Source: Capronia americana
Taxonomy: Eukaryota > Ascomycota > Eurotiomycetes > Chaetothyriales > Herpotrichiellaceae
Direction of reading: 5' to 3'
Length of the DNA stretch: 64,000 nt
Assembly: GCA_016110215.1 (NCBI GenBank)
Contig: JADWQD010000019.1
Location: 248,001-312,000 of the forward strand
Shown here: positions 1-11,000 of the stretch, piece after piece
How the letters are laid out: every line of letters starts with the position of its first letter
How positions within the stretch are numbered: the stretch's first letter is position 1
The notes under the pieces: model-generated
The model's database searches: none
Told to the model about the DNA's origin: nothing
What the model saw: the letters and a program-made list of their open reading frames with translations, nothing else
Program-made: the position numbers and the translations under genes

Positions 1-50
1 TCATGGGGAGATGCTCTTGCATCGACGAGGCTGGCGTTGTGGCGAGAGTT

Positions 51-2776
51 TTAGCGTGAGGCAAAGTCACTAGAAGCAGGAGGGTGGGCATTGGCCGTGG
101 TACCAGGGGCGCCGGCAACGTTGAATGGGTCGTCTTTAGTGAACGGGTTGTACGACGGTTTTTGGGCACCACCGCTTTTTGCTTCGTAGGAACTGGCAGG
201 AGGCTCGTGAGATGTAGCAGCAGCAGTTCCAGCAGTTGTAGCACCTGTCCCGGCTCCGATGCCGGCTGCGGCAATGTGGTGGTCGCCATGCTCTGATTCA
301 GGCTCGTGCTCATGATCTTCGTCATCTTCGTATTCTTCTTCCTCACCAGTATCCTTATTCTTGCGTCTTCGGAATATTCGCTTCAGAAGACCGGGTTTCT
401 TCTCCCCAGGCGGATCCTTGTGGAGCTTTGTGTGGCCTGATTCGTCAGTGGCGGTAGTCGGAGGTGGATGTTTGTCCTTGTCGTGGACTTCATAGGCGGC
501 CGCGCCGGCACCAACACCAGCGGCGGCAGTGGCTTCTTTCTCACGCCGTTCGTGTTCTTCGCGAGCCAGCCTCTCCTGTTCGGCCATGGCTGCCATGTCA
601 TGTGCCTTGTCGTCTTTCTCAAAGCCCTTCTGGTGTTCCTTCTCCTGCTTCTCGAGCTCTTTCTGATGCTTCTTCTCCTCCTTCTCTAGTTCCTTCTGGT
701 GCTTTTTTTCCTCTTTAGCTACTGCTTTCTCCTCTTTTGCCTGCTGTTTCTCCTCCTTCTTGGCTTCTTTAGTGGCAGCTTTCTGGTCCTTCTCAAATTG
801 TCTACGGCGAGCTTCCTCCTGCTCATCTAGGTCTTTCTGTCGACGAGCTTCATCTTCCTCGGGTTGGTGTTTGTTATATTCATGGAGGCCCGCGGCACCA
901 GCTCCCGCACCGCCTGCGACTCCTGCGAGAGCAGCCTCCTTCTCTCTTCGTCTTCGTCGTTCAGCTTCCTCCTCGGCTTTGGCTTGCTCTTCATTGCGCT
1001 CTGGCACGGTTAATGCTGCAGCTCCAGCCCCCGCAGCGCCTGCACGGGTTGCCTCTCGTCTAGCTGTGTCCTTCTGCGAGGGCTCTTCGTATCGGCTCTG
1101 ACGGTCACTGTACTGGGGCGCGGCTGATCCTCCTAGAGAATCATAACCTGCGTCCTTGGCCGGTGGAGCGTTATACGCAGTGTAATCTTGTTGGCGGGTC
1201 GGTACAGCAGCAGGCTGGGTCTCAATAGCTTTCTGTGAAGTCGGTACAGCACTTGCTGCCGGGGTCGTAGTATGGTCATCGCGGAGAGGCCAGTCAGCTC
1301 GCTCCATCTCCGCTTCATTATTTTGCATGGCATATATTCCGGCGGCGCCTGCTCCAGCGCCCACACCGGCCGCCGCCGCCGTTTTGCCGTACCCATGCGA
1401 GTGTCTTTCCGGCTCCGCCACAGTGGTTGCAAGAGTCTCGCTGCCGTCTCTTCCTAGACGTGAGCTGTCCTGCTTGAACTCATGTGGAGTGGTAGTAGGA
1501 GCTGTTGTGTGAGTACTACCGTACGCTGGAGTGTTCGTTGCATCTTCGCGGAGTTCTTTACTTCGTCCATATTCATGTGCTCCAACAGCGGCTGCGCCCA
1601 CACCAGCTGCAGCCAGTCCGACATTGCGGCCTGTATGATCCTCGGACTCCTGCTCTGACGTCGCAGTTGTGCCACCAACTGGTGCATTGATAGGGGCAGG
1701 AGACTCTAGACCGGCGGGATAGGCTGTAGTTGGAATGCTTTCTTTACGATGGTGTCTCTGAGCGGGGTCTGAATGCGCCGGACTCGATTGTGCGGGGCCT
1801 GACTGCGTTGGGGCGGTGTACGAATCAACACCGGTAGTGGTCGTAGGTTGAGAGACATCGTCCCTTGCTCTCGAAGAAGCAACCCCAGCACCAGCAGCAG
1901 CAGTTCCGAGACCCACAGCACCTAGTATCTTCCCAACAGTGCTGGTGTGCCTTGGCTCCTCCGAGACAGGCTCTCTGCTTACTGAAGCAGCGCTGGTCGC
2001 TGACTGAGCTGCAGCATTCGCGTCAGGCACCTTAGTTTTTTCTGTTTGACTGTATTCCGCGGATCGATCAGGTAGATTCGCCGTCGGCGTCGACAACGAA
2101 GGGGCAATGGTGACAGAATCGTATGCCGGCTCTTTGGGAAATGCTCCTGGGAGATTCGAGGCTGTACATATTAGCGCCACGGGATATCAATAAAGTCTGG
2201 TCTTGTAACTTACTGCTGTAGTCTCGTTCCTTGTGAAACGCCGCCGCGGCTGCCGCCAACGGCCCTCCTTCGGGAATTCCCCTGCTGGAGGTGTAAGAGT
2301 GTTCCGGCATTTTGTAAGTGGTAGGGTCGGCTGAGGTTGGGTCAATTACACTTCCGACAGTATCGCCTGAAGAAAGAGCGCGTGAGCTGTAGGTCGAGGT
2401 TTCGCCAACGGCAGCAATGCCAGAACCAGGGCCTGACAGTCCAGTCGCTGGGGCAGTTCGACTGTCTTGCTCTGCGTCCGCGTCTACTGATAATAAGTAT
2501 GATGAGAGCAAGACGGCATCGGAATGTCAATCAGGTAAAGGTGAACACACCTGTCACGTATCCAGCGGCGGTTGCGCCCTGAAAGCCTGTTGCACTTGCC
2601 GCAAGCTGCTCCCCTGTCTTAGGGAAGTGGGAGCCTTGTCCTGTCAATCGACCAGTTGGACCGGAGGTGCCTTCAGCAGCGTCTGGGTTGTCCTTGCTGT
2701 GTCTTGAGAGATTCAGCAGACTAGTGGGGCTTGAAAGGAAAAATGATGCTTACACCATATTCTTGAACTTGTCCAT
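51..2776 (-). CDS. Gly/Ala-zipper and coiled-coil protein, unknown function
   Basis: Four-exon model, complement(join(51..2161, 2214..2486, 2551..2702, 2754..2776)), 852 aa. All phases agree and the introns are 51-64 bp with GT/AG ends. The start MDKFKNMV is the first in-frame ATG of exon 1. I do not recognise a named family. The protein has about seven Gly/Ala-rich zipper blocks (for example AAGVGAGAGAAG), each followed by a charged or His/Tyr patch such as HEYGRSKE or LHEYNKHQ. A Lys/Glu/Gln-rich stretch with an 11-residue period (EKKHQKELEKE, then EKKHQKELEKQ, EKEHQKGFEKD) follows. Near the C-terminus come a basic patch (KRIFRRRKNKD) and an acidic run. Such blocks suggest membrane or self-association plus a long helical rod; that is inference. 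It is divergent from the small gene at 4990. Exon 1 is only 23 nt, so the 5' end is the least certain part. Confidence 0.75.
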
Positions 2777-4989
2777 AGTACGAGTACATGTACTTGGCTT
2801 TTTCGATTGCGTCAGATGCAGGGAAAACGGGTCAGGCCAGCTTAGAAGACTTTGCACGGGAAACCTGGGAGGAAACGAGCAGATGAGGTGGGAGGCCGAA
2901 ATCACGGTGAGCTCACCAAGAGCTTCACTGCGATCGTGATTGCGTCATAAAGAGGAGACGAAGCACGAGGCGCACCCCCTTTCGGAAGGCTTCTGAGGCC
3001 AGGTTCAAGCCACACACGGAAGAACATGTCTCAATTCGACTCTGGCCTTACCTTGATCCGTCATGAAGAGCCAAAAAATGATGCTGGAGTAACGAGGCGG
3101 GGTTGGCACAAGCAGGAAAGTTGGCTGCTTCGAGTACAAATGAAGTCATCGAAGGTGTAAACTGGTCAATTTGAGCGACACGATCTGAGGATCAACCAAT
3201 AGTGGTTCGCTAATCAGACTTGAGAGATGCCACCAATGGCGCCAAAGCTTGGACATGTACTCGCACGAGGAATGTGATGTGCATCGAGGAAATGAATTTG
3301 GAACATAATTGTTCCCGCCACGCGTCATTCTTGCCTTCGGGCCCGATACCTGCAGATCGGGAAAAAGTGAGTCGGGTGGAACATTCGAGGTGTAAGCGCA
3401 GGTGGCGTGTCGCCGAGATTCTTCCGTTGCTGCTGATGCTCTGTGGCTCTGTCTTGCCGTCACGTGCTCAAGGCGGGAGTCACCTTGGTCCAATTGCCAT
3501 GCACTGGGTACCTGGAGAGAGGGTAACAAGACATGAGAAGCTCATGAGCCAAGGGACCTGGCCGCAGGCAGATCTCAGATGCCGTGGAGTGACAAGACTC
3601 GAGCGAGATATTGGGGACATGGTGAAGATAGGTAAAAGACGCAGAAGCCGTAGACACGGACTTGTGCTGGCCTTATCTGCAGAAGCAACCCATGCCGTTG
3701 CTATCTCCTGCACCTCGGGTGTTGTAGGCACCATCCCGGCAGGGAATTCGTCAGGGCGACCACGCCTCGCAATCAAGCGATGCGACAGGTGCGAGCATGT
3801 CTTTTGGGCCGCTGATAGGCATGCACTTAGCCTGATAAGCCGCGATAGCACAGCGCCCCCATGCAAGGCACAGGGCGATTGCCACCCAACCAAAAGCAGG
3901 GAAAGCCGCTGGGCCCAGAGCACAATTCCCGGAAAAGCGTTGTTCTAGAAGGTGACATTTCCTTCTTCGATCGGCACCGCCAACACGAGACCAACATGCA
4001 GCTTACGCCATGTGCGAACGAGGTCGCTGTCGGGCCAGAACAGGGTTGCTTGGTGCAGGGCCATATCATGATGTACTACTGCAAACGACCACATCTCCCG
4101 CCCGGGGTATCCAGCATGTTGCATTGCATTTGGAGCGGCGACAGGCTGTCTCCATGGGGTCAAGAAAGCAGGGAGATAGTTTGCCTTGCCTCCGGAGGGA
4201 GGGCAGGTTACTGCGTAGTGAGGTAGGATTGAGCCCGCTCAGACCGCCCGCGATTCGCGCAGCGTTAGCCCTGGAATCCTCCACACTTCCTCCGCCCGTA
4301 TCAGTGGCTAGACGGGATCCATACGGAGTCCACAGAAGGAAACCTATCGGTGGGACACACGGCGGAATAGTCGGATTGCTCGCGCTTGGCCGCCTTGAGT
4401 CCCCTTCCTCGCGCTCCAAACCTCGCCTCCCTCTCTCCCGGGTTTCGTGATATGCTACGTCCCGAGCTGGCCATGCTCAGAACTGCGATAGAGGCCACGG
4501 ATGATGGCGCATTTGTGGACACCTCCACCGCATACACCTGGTTTTGGAATCAAGCGCTCGTCTTATCCCAGGGCCTTTTACCGGGATTGTCTCCAACATC
4601 CTCCGGGCACTCCACTACCTTGTACTCGTACCAGACTTCCGCATAACTCTTGGGCCCACTGTACACGAGTGGCATTACTACCATTACCTTTTGCCTCGTG
4701 CTCATGCTCATGCTCATGCTCACTGACGGGTCTGATGTACTCTCTACCCAGTGGCCACCCCAGTTGACGCTATTCTTATGAAACCGAACATCCTGGACTT
4801 TATCCGTCCCTTCCCTCTCACTATCCTAGACATACCAATACCCAAGTTCGACTCGACTTATACCTGCTGAGGCACGCTTATCTGTACCACCACCGAACAG
4901 TTACTACTACGACCCCGGACCTATTAGATCTGCCTTGTCGACCATCATCCTCGTACGAGTATACTCACCACCTCTGTCTCACATACACA
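2777..4989. promoter_or_regulatory. Divergent intergenic region
   Basis: A 2.2 kb spacer between two divergent genes. It has open frames (for example 3220-3948 plus) but none with an ATG, domain or codon pattern that convinces me. Four perfect TGCTCA copies lie at 4699-4722, about 270 bp before the plus-strand start codon. I see no RNA gene. Confidence 0.5.
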
Positions 4990-5737
4990 ATGGGTCTCCG
5001 CGTCAGGTTACGGAAAACCTTCTCCTACAACACGAAGAAGAACAACAGCACATCGTCTCAAACTGGCCCCAACGGCGAAACCCTGTACATGCACCGCACC
5101 GACATAGAATACTACAAGCCCAACGAGATCCCCAAGTCAAAATACCGCGGCAGGGTCGATCCGGAACACCAAGCCTCCCTCCAAGCATTCAGTCTTGCAG
5201 ACGCATTTTCATCCGCGGAGCGGCGGACTTCGTTGGCCCTGAGCGGGACATTCTCCCCTGGAGGGACGAAAAGCCAGAGCGTTGCAGCGAGCAGGGCGCA
5301 CAGTCGGGCGGCGAGCCGCCGGCCAAGCGTACACGAGCACTCGGGCTTGAGGCAACACAGCGACTTGGACGACGAGGCGAGCAGTTCGAGCAGTACGAGC
5401 AGGGAGAAGAGCGTCTCTGCCAGCACAATCTTAGACGCTGGCACGGCGAGCAGTATGCCTTCCCTCCCCGCCCTCCACCATGACATTTCGTGGTTTGCAT
5501 AGCTGACATTTATGGTTTGTAGCGTCGCTATCAGACCAACCCACCGCCGTGCCTTCCGCGCCCACCGAACCGAACAAGCTCGCCCAGCATGATAGTGGCA
5601 TCGACATGGCGGGTCTGTCGAAACAAGTCACAGCACACGACACTCCATTTACCCCGGAAGAGCTGGAGCAAGCCATGACGCGGGCGACACTGAAAAGCAG
5701 GTTCTCCGGCGAGCGGCGCATAGGCTTGGCCTTATGA
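4990..5737 (+). CDS. Small Ser-rich hypothetical protein
   Basis: Two exons, join(4990..5452, 5523..5737), 225 aa. The 70-bp intron has donor GTATGC and acceptor TTTGTAG, and the phases match (one base of the split codon in exon 1, two in exon 2). Without splicing the frame stops at 5502, and the C-terminal ORF would lack an upstream start. The N-terminus is basic (MGLRVRLRKTFSYNTKK) and is followed by a short ordered-looking segment (LYMHRTDIEYYKPNEIPKSKYRGRVDPEHQ begins near residue 30; only its first part is very regular). The rest is Ser/Ala-rich and probably disordered, ending in an acidic-helix-like FTPEELEQAMTRATLKSRF. I do not recognise the family. The intact splice and the ATG context support a real gene; its function is unknown. 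Confidence 0.65.
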
Positions 5738-6683
5738 TATCCGCCCGGCCTGGGGTGCAACTAAATGTAAATATGAAATACACGGACGTCGGGGGTCGCA
5801 CGGGTTGCACACGCCAACTCGGCTTCATCGACCCTCATGTCATGTGGGATCTCTTCTACGACTGGAATGACCATTCTAAAAGACAATTGTGTCATGTTGT
5901 ATCATGATATGTTATAGACGCATCTGACGGCGTTGAGGGCAAAATGGCCCCGGAGGACTCGGGGCCAGAGGACTGGTCTGCTGGGCGGTCGAGCTCGTAT
6001 GCAGCAATGTCTGCTACTGACGGAGTACTGCAATCCAACAAGCATGGATACCGACAATATGACTGTCATCCGAGTTGAAGGCGAAAAGCCTCACCTCACG
6101 TTTTCTACCTGCCAACCCCAGCAACTCTCTCTTTCCCATTGCCAAACCTATAAACACGGTGCTCTCAATATCCCTCATGCTTAAGTGGCGTAATGCTGTT
6201 GCCTCCCAGCCCTATCTTCGGCGCGCCCCGTGTGTAGCCATTCTCTCCACAGTACATCGTGTGACAGATCATGAGATACAGGTATGCTTCCACTGTACCT
6301 CAGATAGCCTGCAATTTGAACGGTTTGGTCTTGTTGCGCTTTCGGCCAAAGGCGCCGACTCGTACCTGACACGTGAGCGTGATTCTAGAGGTGATCCTTG
6401 TAGGCAGCACGGTCGCTTATGGTATGAGGTCCCTTGGCCTTGGAATGCCGCAGAGTTTGATGTAGCTGGCTTGTAGACTAGATCGGCTTCATTGGGGGAT
6501 ATCTGTGGGTCCATCCATCGACTTCAAGCTCAAAACTGACGGCATTTTGCCTGAAACGGTCGCAGTTTGAATCATGCGTGGATGGGACTTGAGCCACGGT
6601 GTCGTTCGCACTGCATGGACCACCCAAAAAGGAGGAAACAGCAGATCAAGGTCGATCATAGCATCCTTTCTCACCCGGTATCC
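5738..6683. other. Convergent 3' intergenic region
   Basis: Lies between the 3' ends of the Ser-rich gene and SDO1. It contains a GACGGAGTAC motif at 6019-6028. The short open frames here (for example 6075-6476) look non-coding. I see nothing else. Confidence 0.5.
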
Positions 6684-7805
6684 TCAGTCGTCCGTATGTG
6701 TGACGGCCATATCAAGCACCTCTAGCCTTCCTCTTCCTTTCATTTCAGCCGCAATGAACTCGCCTAGGGCCTTGAATGCACCGGGCTCGACAAAGCCAAC
6801 AACTTCCCATTCTTCCCCTTGCACTTCCTGGCTCTCGACTTGCTCCACAAAAGATAGGATGCGGTCCTTGACTGTGCCCTTAGCCGCTCCGGCATCGGCA
6901 TCTTCACCATCTGTGCTTGCTGCCTTCGATTTTGCAGCCTGCTTCGCGATATTTGTCGGACAAGTGATTCGTAATCTCATGCGTGCTCGCATGACAGGAA
7001 TAGGTTGCCATGCAATCAACGCGCGAATGGCTTCAAGGGCCTGTTGCTTGACTGATTTGGTGGTCACAACACCGGTCCACGTAGGCACGTCGCTCTTTTT
7101 GCCCTTGGGAGTGCCAGTCTCAGACTCGTTGTCCTCGTCTGTCATAGGCGTTGCTTGCCCACTGGTCTCGCTGGATCCTTTCGGACCCGCAGCACCTTTT
7201 CTCGCACCCTCGCCAAGATTCAATTTGCCGAGTTTATGGCCGAGTGAATCTTGCGCAGGAGTATGGCCACCTTGCTTCGTGAGAACGTCCAAGCCTTTCT
7301 TGATCATTCCTGTGGTGTAGACTCTCTTTGTCTGGGGGTCGACGAGTCTCTGGGCGACTTCTTCCACGATTTCTTTCTCCATTCTGTCGAGCAGCTCTTT
7401 CCGCTCGTTGGCGTTTACCTGGATTTCGCCCTTCTTGAGGATCTCCTCGATGATGGCATCCTTCCAGGACTTCTCGTCGTCACCTTCGTTATTTGCGGCC
7501 TTTCCCTTGCTCTTCTTTCCCCCCTTGCTACCCTTTGCTCCGTGGGACGACTCTTTGTCCTCATTTTGTGATGCTATGGGCCACGCCTTGATGAGCTCGG
7601 CATTAGGGGCCGTCTCACCCTTTGAGGCGTTTAGGAAGATGGTGGGCACTTGCAGGACATTGTCGAGGTCGGTCTCGGTACCGGAGCGGTATTCGAGCAG
7701 CTTGTTCTTGTAGCAGGCGAGTTCGAAGCGCTTCTTGCCTTTCTTGTACCGCACCAGGGAGACGTTGGTCAACTTGATCTGGTTTGCGGGTTGTTGGATC
7801 GGCAT
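6684..7805 (-). CDS. SDO1: Ribosome maturation protein SDO1 (SBDS family)
   Basis: 373 aa, single exon. The start is the ATG at 7805 giving MPIQQPANQIKLTNVSLVR, the family's standard N-terminus; the frame is open further upstream but has no family match there. SDO1/SBDS works with the GTPase Efl1 to release eIF6/Tif6 from late cytoplasmic 60S subunits. The N-terminal FYSH domain is about residues 10-75, the helical domain about 115-178 (KGEIQVNANERKELLDRME, then TKRVYTTGMIKKGL), and the C-terminal ferredoxin-like domain about 243-373 (QPIPVMRARMRLRI, ending VLDMAVTH). It is much longer than yeast SDO1 (about 250 aa) because of a Lys/Gly/Ser-rich insert at about 76-114 and a Gly/Ser/Asp-rich loop at about 178-242. 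It is head-to-head with the mitochondrial RNase gene. Confidence 0.95.
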   Translation of the reverse strand: MPIQQPANQIKLTNVSLVRYKKGKKRFELACYKNKLLEYRSGTETDLDNVLQVPTIFLNASKGETAPNAELIKAWPIASQNEDKESSHGAKGSKGGKKSKGKAANNEGDDEKSWKDAIIEEILKKGEIQVNANERKELLDRMEKEIVEEVAQRLVDPQTKRVYTTGMIKKGLDVLTKQGGHTPAQDSLGHKLGKLNLGEGARKGAAGPKGSSETSGQATPMTDEDNESETGTPKGKKSDVPTWTGVVTTKSVKQQALEAIRALIAWQPIPVMRARMRLRITCPTNIAKQAAKSKAASTDGEDADAGAAKGTVKDRILSFVEQVESQEVQGEEWEVVGFVEPGAFKALGEFIAAEMKGRGRLEVLDMAVTHTDD

Positions 7806-8095
7806 TGTAGTTGTGGTTGTGGCTGCGTCCCAGTATGTATGCGAGAGAGAAGTAGAGCAGCAGAGCGACGAGAATATTTGCACCGCCGCATATTGAGTCA
7901 CTGGCACTGGGTCGGTGTCGTTGGCTGTTCACCATTGGTTGCCTGCAAACGCGGAGAAGTTGACGGTGACAATAAATTTTGTTGGAGAAACGCGCTGTAG
8001 TCGCCTCTACGTCAATTGATCGTTGGCTCATGCTTCATGCCCATCTTCGACTCTCATCTTCACAAGTTTCTCTGTCACTTATCACGTTGTGGAGG
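7806..8095. promoter_or_regulatory. Bidirectional promoter, SDO1 / mitochondrial RNase
   Basis: 290 bp between the two start codons, so it must carry both promoters and both 5' leaders. I see no TATA box. The plus-strand frame is open from 7979 but begins with TTG, so I treat it as leader. Confidence 0.6.
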
Positions 8096-11000
8096 ATGCT
8101 AGCTTCGCGAAGCCGCCCCGCCGCTCTCTCAAGATCGAGGTTGCCCTACGTCTGTCCGGAATGTCAGACCAGTGCCCTTCTAGCAGCCTTCCTCCTTTCG
8201 AGTCAATCCGAGAGACCGTCTTATTCCCAGAGACGGTCATTTACCACTGTTGATCGCCGCTCTGCCTCGGTCGTGACCTCTCAGCCAATCCCCGATCGAT
8301 CCAATTCAGCCATCCGGAACCACCTAAGGGCTTGGGCAGTTGAGAACCAGAGAAAAAAGAAACAAGAAGCAGAGAATGCCGGGGGCGACTCCAACAAGCT
8401 CAAAAGATTGGCCGCATTGCCCAACTCACTGTTCATCGAAGACGCAAGCTCCACTGACGATACCTTGGTCGACGATGAAGCCGCCGGAGAGGAGGATCTG
8501 GTAGAAACCTGGGAAGATGGTGTGCAGGCTGGTTGGCATGAGACTTACTCGCCAGGCGACGTGATTTGGTGGCGACCGGGGAGGCACACCACCTTTGCAA
8601 AACCTCAGCTGGCCCTCTATTTGGGGGCCTTAGGATGGCAGCGCCAATATATGCTGGCTGATGGCCGCTGGATTGTTGAAAAGGCCCGGGGCCAGCCAAG
8701 TCCGGCCTGCAAGGGATTTGCATCGAAAAAAGAAGTCGATCAGATCCGAAGGCACCTGCCGGTCAAACCCTTGGAGACCAGCAAGCACGACTACGACATG
8801 CCTCTGGGCTACAGCTTTGCGGGCGACCTCCCTGCTGCTGCTGCCGAGCCCTTGATGGCCCGCTTCGCCCAACTCGTCGAAGCCATGTCGACATGGCATC
8901 GTGAGAATGTCGCTCTTCTGGATTCTCTCTATGACCGTATCGCAGATGAAGAGAGGTACATTGCCCTCCAGTTCCCGGAAGTCGTCACCAAGTTCTTGGG
9001 TGTTGACTATGACAAAGTTCCGCCTGCGGCACTGCTCACCATCTTCCGAACATTGCAGCGGAAGCTTGTGAGTGTGGTTGCCATACGCAAGCAGACCTAC
9101 TATCCCTCAGCCACAGTCTCATTTACCCCCAAGCGACTGGCAAAGAGCTTTGATCAAGTCTGTGAATGGGCTCGCGAGTATCAAGAATCAGCTGCTGACG
9201 CTGCCATGGGGAAGGACGTCGCTGCTGCCTTGGACTCAAATCCTCTCTCAGCCTTTGTGGCCAAGGCGCGCCGCATCATCCTCAAAAGCCGCGCACTTCG
9301 CTCCCCGACTACCATTGGCAGTCTAGGCCCGAGTTCTATCCAGGGCGGTATTGTAGATGGGAAGGTTTTCCGCCAAGACAACGAAGAGACCTTCACCGAG
9401 AACGACAGGATGTTCATCGCGTTCCTTTGGGATTGTTATATACGTTATCCCTTTCCAGACAATAACCGAAACATGGCTATCGCCTCTTTGATTCTGCGCG
9501 CAGTCGGCGCCTACCCGAAACTGCGCTTGGATGCAAATATGGGCCGCTTGTTGTTGCAAGAGTTGGGTATCTTGCCGCCCTGGTTCCTGCAGTCTGATCA
9601 CAACATCACCCTGGAGCTGCCACATGGCAGGGCTGGTCCAGAGCTCAAACGTGTCTACAATGAAGCGTCCAAATTTTGTGATGACTCGGGGATAGCGAGT
9701 ACGTTAGACCCCCATCTCCTCGGCGACTCCATGGCATCCCTGCGTCAAGACCTAGGCGACCTGCCAGTCTACTGCGTGGATACAGGCGAGGCAGTCGTCA
9801 GAGAAGACGGTTTCTCCATTGAACCCAATCCAAAGATTCCCGGCACTTACTGGCTTCACGGTCATACTGCGCATCCATCAGCATTTATTGGTCCGGACCA
9901 CATCATGGCGCAGCGCGCCCGGCTGCTTACTCAAGGCATCTTTCATCATGGCCGTGTCGCACGCATGCTTCCAGAGAAATTTTGCTACGCCTTGTCCCTT
10001 CGAAGTGGCGCTCCCGCACTCACCGTCAGCACTCTACTCACAGAGGAAGGTGATGTGTTGGATGTTAAGATACGACCGACCACTCTCAGAAACGTCATTT
10101 TCCTTTCTGATCCCGCGGTGGAACATGTCCTCGAAAAGCCAAAATATGAGGCGGCGACTATTTCCTTGGGCATCTCGGGTGCAGTAAATTTCGAGTCCCT
10201 ACAACAAGCCAGTGCTGCAGACATTGAAACAGTAAAGAAATACCTTCCTGACATCCAATTGTTGCAAAAGCTTCTCCTGGCCCGTGAGGAACGTCGCAAA
10301 AAGGAAGTGGCCGTGGTTCCAGATTGGGAAGTCCAGGGCAGTCTTTCCAATATGAGCTACGCCTATATCTTTGGGAGCCACTATGATGAGGATGATCTCT
10401 TTCGCAGCCGGCAGTACCAAGGAGATCCTGCGATGAGGATCAAGGTGAGTCGGTACATGCGGATCAACCGAGTGTCAGAGATGGGCAAGTTTGTCACCGT
10501 GACAGCTCTCCTGGGGGATCTCATGTCGGAATCCGCGGGCAAATGGTTCGGCGATCGCAACATGCCCGGCGTATTTTTTGGTTCCTCTTACGCCCCAGAC
10601 TACCCTCCCGAGAAACTCAACAAACTGAAGCGCGGTGAGAACGCGGAATATCCTATGGGCAAGTTCTCGACGTCACCGATTGAACATGTCCACAAGAACC
10701 ACAAATCCCATCTGTGGATCAGCAACCCTCTCCGACGTTATACGGACCTCATGGCACTTTGGAATGTAGACAGGTACCTGCAGGCTGAAGCTGACGGGTT
10801 GGTCGGCCCAGGCCAGTCTGCTGACAAGCTGGACATGCCGATTACGACGAAAATATGTGAAGATTTTATAGCTAACGACGGACCCAAAATGTATCAGTGG
10901 GCTGTTCAGCTGTCACGAACCGAGAGACTGCATTGGGTCATCCAAGCGCTCTTCCGAGCCTTCCATTTCAAGGAGCTGGAGCTCCCCGAGGTCTGGGATT

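Noticed and set aside
3220..3948. 242-codon open frame on the plus strand
   Set aside because: It begins with TTG, not ATG, has irregular Arg/Ser/Cys-rich composition with no domain, and overlaps open frames on the other strand.
4935..5483. 182-codon frame overlapping the small Ser-rich gene
   Set aside because: Only the 4990 frame continues in phase through the intron to a sensible C-terminus; the 4935 frame is Gln/Arg-rich and stops without a partner exon.
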